Source: Clostridiaceae bacterium
GTDB taxonomy: Bacteria > Bacillota > Clostridia > DSM-8532
Direction: 5' to 3'
Assembly (NCBI GenBank): GCA_025361665.1
Contig: JANYKF010000354.1
Coordinates: 1 to 12,460 of the forward strand
DNA: 12,460 nt
Shown: positions 1 to 7,037 of the stretch, one piece after another
Layout of the letters: each line of letters begins with the position of its first letter
How positions within the stretch are numbered: the first letter of the stretch is position 1
Program-made: the position numbers and the translations under genes
The notes under the pieces: generated by a model
The model's database searches: none
What the model was told of the DNA's origin: nothing
The model's input: only the letters and a program-made list of their open reading frames with translations

Positions 1-337
1 TGAAAAAAGCCGGCAGGAGCAGCTGGCCGGAGGCATCGATTCTTTCGTGCCCGCCGATCCCTTCGTGTCCGCCGATCCCTACGTGCCCGCCGATCCCTTC
101 GTGTCCGCCGATCCCTTCGTGCCCGCCGATCCCTTCGTGCCCGCCGATCCCTTCGTGCCCGCCGATCCCTTCGTGTCCGCCGGTCCGTTCGGGGCCGTCC
201 GGGTTTCCCGGTTCGGGAACCAGCCTTCCTTCACCCAGTGCCGTGATGTGTCCGTTTTCCACCAGCAGGTGCGCATCCCGCAGGACAGGTCCCCCTTCGC
301 CGGTTACCGCAACGGCATGTTCAAACAATATGCCCAT
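1..337 (-). CDS. Amidohydrolase-family protein, N-terminal part (cut by window edge)
   Basis: The reading frame opens at ATG 337-335 and is still open at base 1, so only the first 112 codons are present. GGAGGG at 350-345 lies 7 nt upstream of the ATG. Residues 1-40 have the usual start of metal-dependent amidohydrolases of the MtaD / S-adenosylhomocysteine deaminase or cytosine-deaminase type: a hydrophobic strand (ILFEHAVAVTGEGG), then DAHLLVENGHITALGEG. Residues 100-112 (IDASGQLLLPAFF) match the strand that normally precedes the metal-binding H-x-H motif, which would lie just outside the window. Between these two parts sit a Pro/Gly-rich linker and eight copies of a six-residue Gly-His-Glu repeat, not typical of the family. 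The gene starts 59 nt after phoR and is probably co-transcribed with it. The substrate cannot be told from this part; the superfamily call is fairly secure, the subfamily not. Confidence 0.75.
   Translation of the reverse strand, partial: MGILFEHAVAVTGEGGPVLRDAHLLVENGHITALGEGRLVPEPGNPDGPERTGGHEGIGGHEGIGGHEGIGGHEGIGGHEGIGGHVGIGGHEGIGGHERIDASGQLLLPAFF
41..184 (-). repeat. 18-bp tandem repeat, 8 units, in frame inside the amidohydrolase gene
   Basis: Eight consecutive 18-bp units with few substitutions occupy this stretch. On the coding strand each reads ATC GGC GGN CAC GAA GGG and gives I-G-G-H-E-G. The first unit has T for I, the sixth has V for E and the last has R for the final G. They form residues 52-99. 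A decayed ninth unit may lie at 185-202. Because the period is a multiple of three, copy-number change would lengthen or shorten the protein without a frameshift. Confidence 0.95.
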
Positions 338-396
338 TCCAATTCCCTCCAGCCTATCGGCAGCCAAACCGGCATTGTTCTATCCTGAAATGTCTT

Positions 397-2175
397 TCAT
401 ATCTCGACGATGAATGTGCTTCCCTTTCCGCTTTCACTGTCCACCGTCACATTGCCCCCATACAATTGCGCAATGTGCTTGACGATGGACAATCCGAGCC
501 CCGTGCCGCCCTGGGAACGGGCACGGCCTTTGTCCACCCGGTAAAAGCGTTCGAAGATGCGTTCCCTGAATTCATCCGGAATGCCGATGCCCGTATCCGT
601 GACGCGGATCGCTGTCCGCCCGCCCTTCAGATGCTCGGACCGGATTGTCACGGATCCTCCGTCCCGATTGTATTTGACGGCATTGTCCATGAGGTTGATC
701 AGCAGCTGCTTGATGCGGTTCCGGTTCGCCTTCATCAGGAAATCCCCGGGGACTGTCACGAGGAACGTGACATGGCGATCCTGGGCGGCCGCCGAGAGCA
801 TCTCGGTCACTTCTTCCACCAACGGGGCGAGCAGGAACTCCGATAGGGACGTCTCCTGCTTCATCCCCTCGATCTCTGACAGGGAAAGGATATCGTCGAT
901 CAACCTGCACAGGCGGTCCGCCTCTATGTCGATGATGTCCAGGAACTTGTCCGCGACAGCTTCGTCCCGCAGGGCTCCGGACCGAAGGGTTTCGACAAAT
1001 CCGCGGATGGAAGTAAGGGGTGTCTTGAGTTCGTGCGTGACATTGGAGACGAATTCCGAACGGATTTCCTCAAGTTTTCGGACGGTCGTCACATCCGCGA
1101 CATGGGCAAGCGCTCCGGAGTTGCCTTGCGCACTGTCCATCGGGAGGATTGGGCAGGCAATCACTTCGAGAATGCGTTTGCCGCCCTCATACGTGACAAT
1201 CTCACGTTTCACCGTCCGGTTGGTCTTCATGGACGTTTCCAGCAAATCCAGCAGCGATCGGTTCCGGAACACTTCCACCACCGGGCGGCCTATCACCCCG
1301 GACAGCTCCTTCATGCCGAACATGCCATACGCGACCGGGTTGACCATGATCAGCCTCATGGACCGATCCGCGGCCACCAATCCGTTCTGCAGGCTGTTGA
1401 TGATGGTGTCCACCTTCGCATTGAGATCATCCAGCGCGGAGATCGACTGCTCCAGCCGTTCGGCCATCACGTTCACATTATCCGCCAGGCTGCCGAGTTC
1501 CACACCATCCTGCGATTTCAGGCGTTTCCGGTATTCCGTCCCTTCAAGGGAAGACAACTGGCGGGACAACCGGGCGACAGGGGATGTGACAAATCGCGAA
1601 AACAGAAAAGCCAGAAGTCCGGTGATGAGGATGCCGCCAAGAACCCCGAGCGCCGCGGAACGGAGTATGCCGGCTTTGATGACCTGCAGCGCATGGAGGG
1701 GCAGCGCAAGGCGAATGACCAGGTGGCTGCCGGCGAAATAGCGCGCCTGATAATCATAGGGAATACCGAGTGTTGCCGATGCCCTTTCGTTGCTGCCGGT
1801 TCCCTGCCGCAGCGCATCGACCACTTCGGGACGGTTCGCATGGTTGTCCATCGTTCGGGAATCCGCCTGCGAGTCACCCAGCACCACCCCGTCATCCCGG
1901 ATGAATGTGACACGCAGCCGGCTCTGCCCATCGGCGGCCGCATCGTCGAGTGCCAGCAGATCCGCATACTGCACCGCCCTTGCATCCAGCCCGCCGGGTT
2001 CGTCGGGATGATCCTCACGGGAAACAGCATCTCCGATCAGCGCGGCACCGTTGAGCAACCTGGTCTCCACTTCCTGCCTGTAGAGCCTCGTCGAAAAACG
2101 ATATGTGAAGATGGACAACAGGGTCGCGACAACAAATACCAGGCAGATGTACAGCAGGATGATTCTCTTCCGCAT
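397..2175 (-). CDS. phoR: PhoR-type membrane sensor histidine kinase
   Basis: This 592-residue protein is the likely kinase for the PhoB regulator in this window. Domains in order: membrane segment at about 5-24, an extracytoplasmic sensor region at about 28-165 containing the strings VTFIRDDGVVLGDS and MDNHANRPEVV typical of Firmicute PhoR sensors, a second membrane segment at about 170-193, HAMP at about 194-247, PAS at about 255-360, then HisKA with phospho-acceptor His381 in THELKTPLTS. The ATPase domain shows the N box (N494, N498), G1 (D527-T-G-I-G), F box (FERFYR, 541-546) and G2 (GGTGLGL, 556-562), so it should be active. The ATG is 3 nt after the flavoprotein stop, with a GGGGGG ribosome site overlapping that gene's end, indicating tight coupling. 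Unusually, phoB is not adjacent but lies about 4 kb upstream, beyond cdaA, cdaR and the flavoprotein gene. A WalK-like role is less likely given the phosphate neighbours. Confidence 0.87.
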   Translation of the reverse strand: MRKRIILLYICLVFVVATLLSIFTYRFSTRLYRQEVETRLLNGAALIGDAVSREDHPDEPGGLDARAVQYADLLALDDAAADGQSRLRVTFIRDDGVVLGDSQADSRTMDNHANRPEVVDALRQGTGSNERASATLGIPYDYQARYFAGSHLVIRLALPLHALQVIKAGILRSAALGVLGGILITGLLAFLFSRFVTSPVARLSRQLSSLEGTEYRKRLKSQDGVELGSLADNVNVMAERLEQSISALDDLNAKVDTIINSLQNGLVAADRSMRLIMVNPVAYGMFGMKELSGVIGRPVVEVFRNRSLLDLLETSMKTNRTVKREIVTYEGGKRILEVIACPILPMDSAQGNSGALAHVADVTTVRKLEEIRSEFVSNVTHELKTPLTSIRGFVETLRSGALRDEAVADKFLDIIDIEADRLCRLIDDILSLSEIEGMKQETSLSEFLLAPLVEEVTEMLSAAAQDRHVTFLVTVPGDFLMKANRNRIKQLLINLMDNAVKYNRDGGSVTIRSEHLKGGRTAIRVTDTGIGIPDEFRERIFERFYRVDKGRARSQGGTGLGLSIVKHIAQLYGGNVTVDSESGKGSTFIVEI

Positions 2176-2178
2176 GTG

Positions 2179-3918
2179 TCATTCCCCCCCATTGGCATAT
2201 GCCGTCATGACAGCCTCTGCGACACGCATGCCGTCGACGGCCGCGCTCATGATGCCGCCCGCATGGCCGGCCCCTTCTCCCGCGGGATACAGTCCGGGAG
2301 CGCCGACGGATGCGAAATCCACGCCGCGCGGCAACCGGAGCGGCGAGGAAGTCCGGGTCTCGAATCCGGTCAGCAGCGCATCCGGAGCGGCGAACCCGCG
2401 CATCCGGCGTTCAAAGGCAGGAACCGCATTCCGCATGCATTCATAGACAAAAGGCGGAAGTGCCGCATCAAGACGCGCATGGCGAACTTCTCCCGTGTAG
2501 GAGGAGCGGACGGATCCCGAGTCCCTCGTCATCCGTCGAACCGATGCCTGCCGCCGCTCCAGGAAGTCCGCGAGCCGCTGGATCGGGGCGGCATATGTGC
2601 CGCCACCCAGCCGGAAGGCAGCCTGTTCCAGGTTCCGCTGAAAGGCCACGCCGTCAAGAGGATGCGTGCCAACGTCCGACTGGCCGACGGATACCACGAA
2701 AGCGCTGTTTGCGTTGTCGCCGTTCCTTGCCCGGCTGCTCATGCCGTTCGTGACGACCGTGCCCGCTTCCGAGGCGGCGGCGACCACCTGCCCGCCGGGA
2801 CACATGCAGAAGGTATAGGCCGTTCTGTCTGAAAAACGCTCAAACAGCTGATACTCGGAAGGTCCCAGTTTATAGTGCCGCCTGCCGCCATACTGCACGC
2901 GGTCGATTTCCGCCTGAGAGTGCTCGATGCGCACGCCGACCGAGAAAGGTTTCGGTTCCATGGAAATGCCGCAGGCATGCAGCATCGCAAAGGTGTCTCG
3001 CGCACTGTGGCCAATGGCGAGAATTGTTGCGGGTGAATCCAACTCTGACCCGTCCTGCAGTTTTACGCCGCATACTTTGCCTTTTCGCAGGATCAGCCCT
3101 TCCACCCTCGCGCCGAAGCGGATTTCCGTCCCGAGATCAAGAAGACGCGCCCGCAAGGCGGTGATCGCCTGAACAAGGCCATCCGTGCCGATATGGGGCT
3201 TCGCGCGGTACAGGATGTCTTCGGGTGCACCACAGGCGGCCAGCGTTTCCAGGACCCGGACGCACCGGGGATCGTGGATGCGCGTCGTCAGTTTTCCATC
3301 GGAAAAAGTTCCGGCACCGCCCTCGCCGAACTGGACATTCGACTCCGCATCCAGCACGCCCGTGCGCCAGAAGGCTGCCACATCCTGCCGTCTTTTGTCC
3401 ACCGGCTGCCCACGCTCGAGGAGGATGGGCGCAAGGCCTGCTTCAGCCAATATGAGTGCGCAAAAGAGACCGCATGGCCCGGCACCCACGACAATCGGGC
3501 GCAATCCCGGAAATCCGTTTTTCCGCAATATTGGAAAAGATGGAGAAACTGGCGGATTCCACAAATAGGATTCAGAGATTTTCGACGGTTTCGCCGCTGT
3601 TTCGGCCACCAGGGAATAGACGATCGCCAAATCGTTCTTTTTCCTCGCGTCAAGGGATTCCCGCAGGATCGAAAGGGATCGTATCGAATCGGTCGGCACC
3701 CCGAGCCGCCCGGCGGCCAGGCGGCGGAGCAAACCCTGCTCGCTTTCCGGTTCCAGATCGTCCAGACTCACCGAAACATCCCGGATCAACCATTTTGGCA
3801 CATCGGGGATCGAACTGACATTCATGGAACTGCTGTTCATGGAACCGTCGATCGCGGTACTGAACTTCATCGAACTGCCATTCATCGAACCGCCACCGCT
3901 CCCAAGACCCATATTCAT
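2179..3918 (-). CDS. FAD-dependent oxidoreductase, COG2509-like (putative NAD(FAD)-utilizing dehydrogenase)
   Basis: A 579-residue putative flavoprotein. A Rossmann FAD-binding motif is seen as VVGAGPCG (G145-x-G147-x-x-G150), followed by ALILAEAG and an acidic end to the strand (LLERG). Further family landmarks are GTFSDGKLTTR, FSVGVRIEH and the C-terminal FAD contact PAGEGAGHAGGIMSAAVDG. Residues about 40-110 form the small N-terminal domain usual in this family, whose members are mostly uncharacterised dehydrogenases of around 520-540 residues. The first 38 or so residues here are extra, a Ser/Gly/Met/Asn-rich stretch coded by a 15-bp repeat. The ATG at 3918-3916 overlaps the cdaR stop by 4 nt (ATGA), implying translational coupling; no good ribosome site precedes it, and the in-frame ATGs at 3885 and 3825 are alternatives. 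The substrate is unknown. It is cytoplasmic by prediction, with no signal peptide. Confidence 0.82.
   Translation of the reverse strand: MNMGLGSGGGSMNGSSMKFSTAIDGSMNSSSMNVSSIPDVPKWLIRDVSVSLDDLEPESEQGLLRRLAAGRLGVPTDSIRSLSILRESLDARKKNDLAIVYSLVAETAAKPSKISESYLWNPPVSPSFPILRKNGFPGLRPIVVGAGPCGLFCALILAEAGLAPILLERGQPVDKRRQDVAAFWRTGVLDAESNVQFGEGGAGTFSDGKLTTRIHDPRCVRVLETLAACGAPEDILYRAKPHIGTDGLVQAITALRARLLDLGTEIRFGARVEGLILRKGKVCGVKLQDGSELDSPATILAIGHSARDTFAMLHACGISMEPKPFSVGVRIEHSQAEIDRVQYGGRRHYKLGPSEYQLFERFSDRTAYTFCMCPGGQVVAAASEAGTVVTNGMSSRARNGDNANSAFVVSVGQSDVGTHPLDGVAFQRNLEQAAFRLGGGTYAAPIQRLADFLERRQASVRRMTRDSGSVRSSYTGEVRHARLDAALPPFVYECMRNAVPAFERRMRGFAAPDALLTGFETRTSSPLRLPRGVDFASVGAPGLYPAGEGAGHAGGIMSAAVDGMRVAEAVMTAYANGGE
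3811..3891 (-). repeat. Degenerate 15-bp tandem repeat coding the N-terminus of the flavoprotein
   Basis: Five 15-bp units plus part of a sixth, with consensus (A/G)GTTC(G/C)ATGAANNNC on the coding strand. They encode GSMNG, SSMKF, STAID, GSMNS, SSMNV and SSI (residues 10-37). Unit three is the most diverged. Each conserved unit carries an in-frame ATG, so several potential start codons lie in a row. The period keeps the frame. Confidence 0.8.
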
Positions 3919-5213
3919 GGAACGGCCGTTGGCGAGGGAGCCGCCGGAGACTCGCCCGGAAGCGCGGACGGGATGGCGGACGGGCTGGCAACCGGCACAG
4001 CCTCCACGACAGCGCGGACGGATGGTTCAGCCACCATCGGGAACCCTTCCGGACTCTGCACGATGACCGGGAGCACATATTCACCTTCCACCAGGCCGGT
4101 CGCATCCACGGAAAGATGGAAGTCTTTCGCCGCAAGTGCCGCCAGTTCCTTTGCCTTCCCCTTGACCTGCAGCACCACTTCCGTTGACAAAAAGCGCAGG
4201 ATGCGGTTGTTCAGCGGATCCATTCCTGCAATGGAGATGGCTTCCACGGGGACGGCCATCTCGCGCACGGCCAGTTTCTCCATCTGCACCTCGGCCACCA
4301 CCTGCGGCTTCATGCCGTACAGGGTGAAACCTTCCGGAACCTTCAGGCTCAAATCGGCTGAAAAGGAACCCTGCTTGCCCTCGACATTGATATCCTCCGC
4401 CTGGACGGCCGACAAGGCGGAAAGCGCCGTGTATTTGCCGAGTACAAGGACCTCCTTTGGCACGGTTCCAAAGCCGGTGACGAACCAATCCGCGGCAGGC
4501 GCGCCCGAAATCCGGGTGGAAACGGGGAGCGTGTGCACGATGTCGAAACTGACCTTGACCGAACTCTTGCCGTCGAACTGGGGTATTGCTTTCCCGGTAC
4601 TGTCCAGCACAAGGACACGACGGGTGAGGTTGCTCGTATTGTCGAGTTCTTTCGCATTCAGGGTCACGACTACGCTCTCCACCTTATTGACCAGGCTCTC
4701 CTTGTCCTCGAATTTGACCGTGCTGGGATCGATGCGCAGATTGACCGCCTTGTAATCTTTCGGCAATTCACCTTCCCATCGGACCACGACAAGGAATTCA
4801 ACACCGGTGATCCGCTCCAGCCTCAGCTGGGTTTGCATGGGGTTCATGGATACGATTTGAATATGGTTCTGACCTGAATAGACAGGCGTCCCAAGGTCAA
4901 GGGTAACCAGACCGGAGGCTTTGACCTGGTTGTAATCCAGACTCACCTTGAAATCGTTTGAGGAAACCGCGTTGACCTTGCTGCGCCGTCCCCGGATGGT
5001 GATGTCGACCGTGGTTGGCGCGCCGCTTCCGATGATCCGGAGGTTGCTGTCGTCCAGCACTTCCGGATTGCCCGCGATCGCGACCGACAAGGTGCGTGAA
5101 ACCATCGGATTGTTGCTGTCGAGCACGATGAACCAGATCAGGACGGCCATCAGCACCGACAGCACCCGCACCAGGCTTTTGTGTTCAAAGAAACCGTCAA
5201 TCAGCTTGTTCAC
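3915..5213 (-). CDS. cdaR: CdaR / YbbR-domain regulator of the diadenylate cyclase
   Basis: This 432-residue protein directly follows cdaA, the standard place for the YbbR protein that binds CdaA at the membrane and modulates c-di-AMP synthesis. One N-terminal membrane segment (about 14-32, VRVLSVLMAVLIWFIVLD) is followed by four YbbR-type beta repeats at about 39-133, 134-225, 226-312 and 313-405, as expected for an extracytoplasmic CdaR. The last 27 residues form a Pro/Ala/Ser-rich tail that could be a flexible or wall-associated end. The start is GTG 5213-5211, preceded by AAAGG 9 nt upstream; this start region is the second copy of a 53-bp duplication that also covers the end of cdaA. The stop overlaps the flavoprotein ATG by 4 nt. 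glmM, which often follows cdaA-cdaR in Firmicutes, is not next here. Confidence 0.9.
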   Translation of the reverse strand: MNKLIDGFFEHKSLVRVLSVLMAVLIWFIVLDSNNPMVSRTLSVAIAGNPEVLDDSNLRIIGSGAPTTVDITIRGRRSKVNAVSSNDFKVSLDYNQVKASGLVTLDLGTPVYSGQNHIQIVSMNPMQTQLRLERITGVEFLVVVRWEGELPKDYKAVNLRIDPSTVKFEDKESLVNKVESVVVTLNAKELDNTSNLTRRVLVLDSTGKAIPQFDGKSSVKVSFDIVHTLPVSTRISGAPAADWFVTGFGTVPKEVLVLGKYTALSALSAVQAEDINVEGKQGSFSADLSLKVPEGFTLYGMKPQVVAEVQMEKLAVREMAVPVEAISIAGMDPLNNRILRFLSTEVVLQVKGKAKELAALAAKDFHLSVDATGLVEGEYVLPVIVQSPEGFPMVAEPSVRAVVEAVPVASPSAIPSALPGESPAAPSPTAVP

Positions 5214-5284
5214 GCTTGTTCGCCTTTCGGATTACGCTCAGGAAAACCATCAGTCAGCCTGATCACGCTTGTTCGCCTTTCGGA
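5179..5284 (-). repeat. 53-bp tandem duplication across the cdaA end and cdaR start
   Basis: Two adjacent 53-bp copies (5284-5232 and 5231-5179) match at 43 positions by my count, and the first 22 bases (5284-5263 and 5231-5210) are identical. The upstream copy codes the last ten residues and stop of CdaA; the downstream copy carries the cdaR ribosome site, its GTG start and its first 12 codons. In the upstream copy the matching GTG is retained. Confidence 0.9.
5210..5266 (-). other. Possible minicistron: duplicated cdaR start (18 codons)
   Basis: GTG 5266-5264 opens an 18-codon frame ending in TGA 5212-5210. It has the same purine-rich ribosome site as cdaR because it lies in the first copy of the 53-bp duplication. 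Its start, M-I-R-L-T-D-G-F-P-E-R, resembles the CdaR start M-N-K-L-I-D-G-F-F-E-H. Its stop overlaps the cdaR GTG by one GTGA quadruplet, a geometry that would allow translational coupling. It overlaps the end of cdaA in another frame. It may be a decayed duplicate with no product of its own. Confidence 0.35.
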
Positions 5285-6113
5285 ACATGAATCGCCGCCG
5301 ATCCTGCTCGCGGTCTACCAGGAAACGGTTCAGCGCTTTTCTGAGCATGTCCGGGGTCAGGTTTCTCGTTAAGCCGCCATTGTGAGCATAGGAGATTTTG
5401 CCGGATTCCTCCGAAACGACCAGGGCGATGGCATCCGATACCTCGGAGATGCCGAGGGCCGCACGGTGGCGGGTTCCCAATTCCCGGCTGAGCCCGCTGT
5501 TCTCCGTCAGGGGAAGGTAACACGCGGCGGCCTTGATCCGGGCGTCCCGGATGACCACGGCACCATCGTGCAGCGGGCTTTTCGGTGTGAAGAGGTTTTC
5601 AAGCAGCTCCGAAGAGACGAGTGAATCCATCTGAGTACCCGTGTTGACGATTTCACCCAGCTTCGTATCCCGCTCGATTACGATGAGGGCTCCCACGTAC
5701 TGGGCGGACAGGCGCTGGCATGTGCGGACAATGGCTTCGATGGCCGTCGTGTTGCGGATCAGATCCTCTCCGGTCCGGTTGACAAACAAATCCTGAAACC
5801 CGGTGCTCCCAATTTTTTCAAGAGCCCGGCGAAGTTCGGGCTGAAACAGGACCAGCAGGCCAAATCCCAGCAGTTGGAGCATGCCCTCGAATAAAAAGGC
5901 AAGCGTGGAAAGACCGAACAGTTGGGAAAGTTTCGCGCCGACCAGGATAAAAAGGATGCCTTTGACCAATTGCAGGGCACGTGTTTCCCGAACCAGCTGG
6001 ATGCCTTTGTAAACCAAAAACGAAACAAGCCCTATGTCCACAATCATCCTGATTATGTCCACAGGACCATTCAATCCCAAAAATTCCCCAACCTGCAAGA
6101 TGATATCGCTCAT
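5250..6113 (-). CDS. cdaA: Diadenylate cyclase CdaA (c-di-AMP synthase)
   Basis: CdaA joins two ATP molecules into cyclic di-AMP, the second messenger that controls potassium and osmolyte balance and wall homeostasis in Firmicutes. The 287-residue length is usual for CdaA. Three N-terminal membrane segments (about 18-35, 50-66 and 70-90) are followed by a DAC catalytic domain at about 115-250, with the two diagnostic motifs intact: D183-G-A in LHDGAVVI and R215-H-R in GTRHRAA. The basic C-terminal tail (DRRRFMFRKANKRDQAD) is coded by the first copy of a 53-bp duplication. The ATG at 6113-6111 has only a weak GGGGC ribosome site; an extended -10 promoter candidate lies about 50 bp upstream. 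cdaR follows after 36 nt, the conserved cdaA-cdaR arrangement. The unusual point is the upstream neighbour, phoB. Confidence 0.95.
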   Translation of the reverse strand: MSDIILQVGEFLGLNGPVDIIRMIVDIGLVSFLVYKGIQLVRETRALQLVKGILFILVGAKLSQLFGLSTLAFLFEGMLQLLGFGLLVLFQPELRRALEKIGSTGFQDLFVNRTGEDLIRNTTAIEAIVRTCQRLSAQYVGALIVIERDTKLGEIVNTGTQMDSLVSSELLENLFTPKSPLHDGAVVIRDARIKAAACYLPLTENSGLSRELGTRHRAALGISEVSDAIALVVSEESGKISYAHNGGLTRNLTPDMLRKALNRFLVDREQDRRRFMFRKANKRDQAD

Positions 6114-6123
6114 GTGCCCCGCT

Positions 6124-6170
6124 TCGGCAAAAGCCGGTGCCGCTCAGTATCTGTCTTTCCCATTGTAACA
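6124..6170 (-). promoter_or_regulatory. Candidate extended -10 promoter and leader hairpin for cdaA
   Basis: TACAAT at 6167-6162 is preceded by TG at 6170-6169, an extended -10 element. No convincing -35 exists at 17 bp (the only TTG-type hexamer, TTGCCG, is 22 bp away). Downstream, CGGC-TTTT-GCCG can form a small 4-bp stem hairpin in the leader, about 10 nt before the ATG. It lacks a T tract and is not a terminator. The site could let cdaA-cdaR be expressed independently of the Pho genes. Confidence 0.4.
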
Positions 6171-6208
6171 CAAATGCAGAAAAGCAGTCCGGCAAACCGT
6201 GATCTTTT

Positions 6209-6916
6209 TCAGACGAAACGGTAACCGACTCCGCGCACCGTTTCGATGTAGAGCGGCTTGGAATCGTCGTCTTCGATTTTCTGGCGCAGGTAGCGGATAT
6301 GGACATCCACCGTGCGTGTTTCGCCATAATAATCGAATCCCCATACTTTTTCAAGGAGCATATCCCGCGTGAGTACGCGTCCACGGTTCTGCAGCAGGAT
6401 TTTCAGCAATTCGAACTCCTTCAGGGTCAGCTCAAGCCGGTTTCCCTGCTTATACGCCTCGTGACGGGCCGGATCCAGTGCGATATCACCAACCCGGACA
6501 ATCTCCCCCTCTCCCGGCAGCGCGCCATCGGTCCTGCGGAATATGGCCCTGACCCGGGCAACGAGCTCCCTCACGCTGAACGGTTTGGTGATATAGTCGT
6601 CCGCTCCGAGTTCCAGCCCGAGGACCCGGTCGAACTCTTCGCTGCGTGCGGTGAGCATGATGACGGGGATTTGCCGCATCCGGCCATCGAGCCGGATCCT
6701 CCGGCAAATCTCCAGCCCGTCGATGCCGGGCAGCATCAGATCAAGAATGAACAGATCGGGGATTGCGCTCGCACATTGCCGCAGCAATTCTTCCCCGCTG
6801 CCAAAAACACTCACGAGGAAACCGCTGGCTTCCAGATTGTATTGAATCAGCTGCTGGATGTGCGCTTCATCTTCAACAAGAAAAACATTCCGTTTCAAAG
6901 CCATCACTCCCCCCAT
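6209..6916 (-). CDS. phoB: PhoB/PhoP-type response regulator (OmpR family)
   Basis: A two-domain regulator of 235 residues from ATG 6916. The receiver domain shows the acidic pair E15/D16, phospho-acceptor Asp59 (ILDLMLPG), Thr89 and Lys111 (TKPFS). The C-terminal winged helix covers about 140-235, with the typical strings LTLKEFELLKIL, RDMLLEKVW, RTVDVHIRYLRQKI and ETVRGVGYRFV. It should bind Pho-box operators such as the one upstream of pstB when phosphorylated by PhoR. Start choice: ATG 6916 has AGGTGG 8 nt upstream and lies exactly where each upstream 31-bp repeat unit has its own start codon. ATG 6904 (MALKRN) is the alternative by family length but has GGAG only 2 nt away. phoU lies 106 nt upstream, separated entirely by repeat units; cdaA follows after 95 nt. 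Confidence 0.92.
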   Translation of the reverse strand: MGGVMALKRNVFLVEDEAHIQQLIQYNLEASGFLVSVFGSGEELLRQCASAIPDLFILDLMLPGIDGLEICRRIRLDGRMRQIPVIMLTARSEEFDRVLGLELGADDYITKPFSVRELVARVRAIFRRTDGALPGEGEIVRVGDIALDPARHEAYKQGNRLELTLKEFELLKILLQNRGRVLTRDMLLEKVWGFDYYGETRTVDVHIRYLRQKIEDDDSKPLYIETVRGVGYRFV

Positions 6917-7037
6917 CGGCTGATCCACCTCAGTCCAGGGCACCCATCGGCTGATCCACCTCAGTCCAGGTCACCCACCGGCGGATCCGCCTCAGTCCGG
7001 TTCACCCACCGGCGGATCCTCCTCAGTCCGGTTCACC
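6914..7037 (-). repeat. 31-bp tandem repeat (3 full units plus partial ends) forming minicistrons between phoU and phoB
   Basis: On the coding strand TGA recurs every 31 bp (first base 7025, 6994, 6963 and 6932). Each TGA is followed by a GAGGNGG purine tract, then 13 nt after the stop by a start codon: GTG 7009, GTG 6978, ATG 6947 and finally ATG 6916 of phoB. The first three starts each read five codons to the next TGA, giving M-G-E-P-D, M-G-D-L-D and M-G-A-L-D. The last three codons of phoU are themselves E-P-D followed by the first TGA, so the array looks like duplication of the phoU end together with the phoB initiation region. Units are contiguous with no spacers. Confidence 0.93.

Noticed and set aside
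47..388. Plus-strand frame coding a repetitive PADPF / SADPF protein
   Set aside because: It is the reverse side of the 18-bp repeat. The minus-strand frame has a ribosome site and amidohydrolase similarity on both flanks of the repeat, so that strand is the coding one.
1033..2832. Long open frame of about 600 codons on the plus strand opposite phoR and the flavoprotein gene
   Set aside because: It spans two well-supported minus-strand genes, its product is rich in Arg, His and Gly with no recognisable domain, and it is explained by high-GC codon bias of the opposite strand.
3193..4755. 520-codon plus-strand frame opposite the flavoprotein gene and cdaR
   Set aside because: It is antisense to conserved coding sequence and low complexity (Thr/Ser/Arg), and has no family match that I recognise.
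6914..7037. CRISPR-like array
   Set aside because: The 31-bp units are directly contiguous with no spacers, and no cas genes are present.
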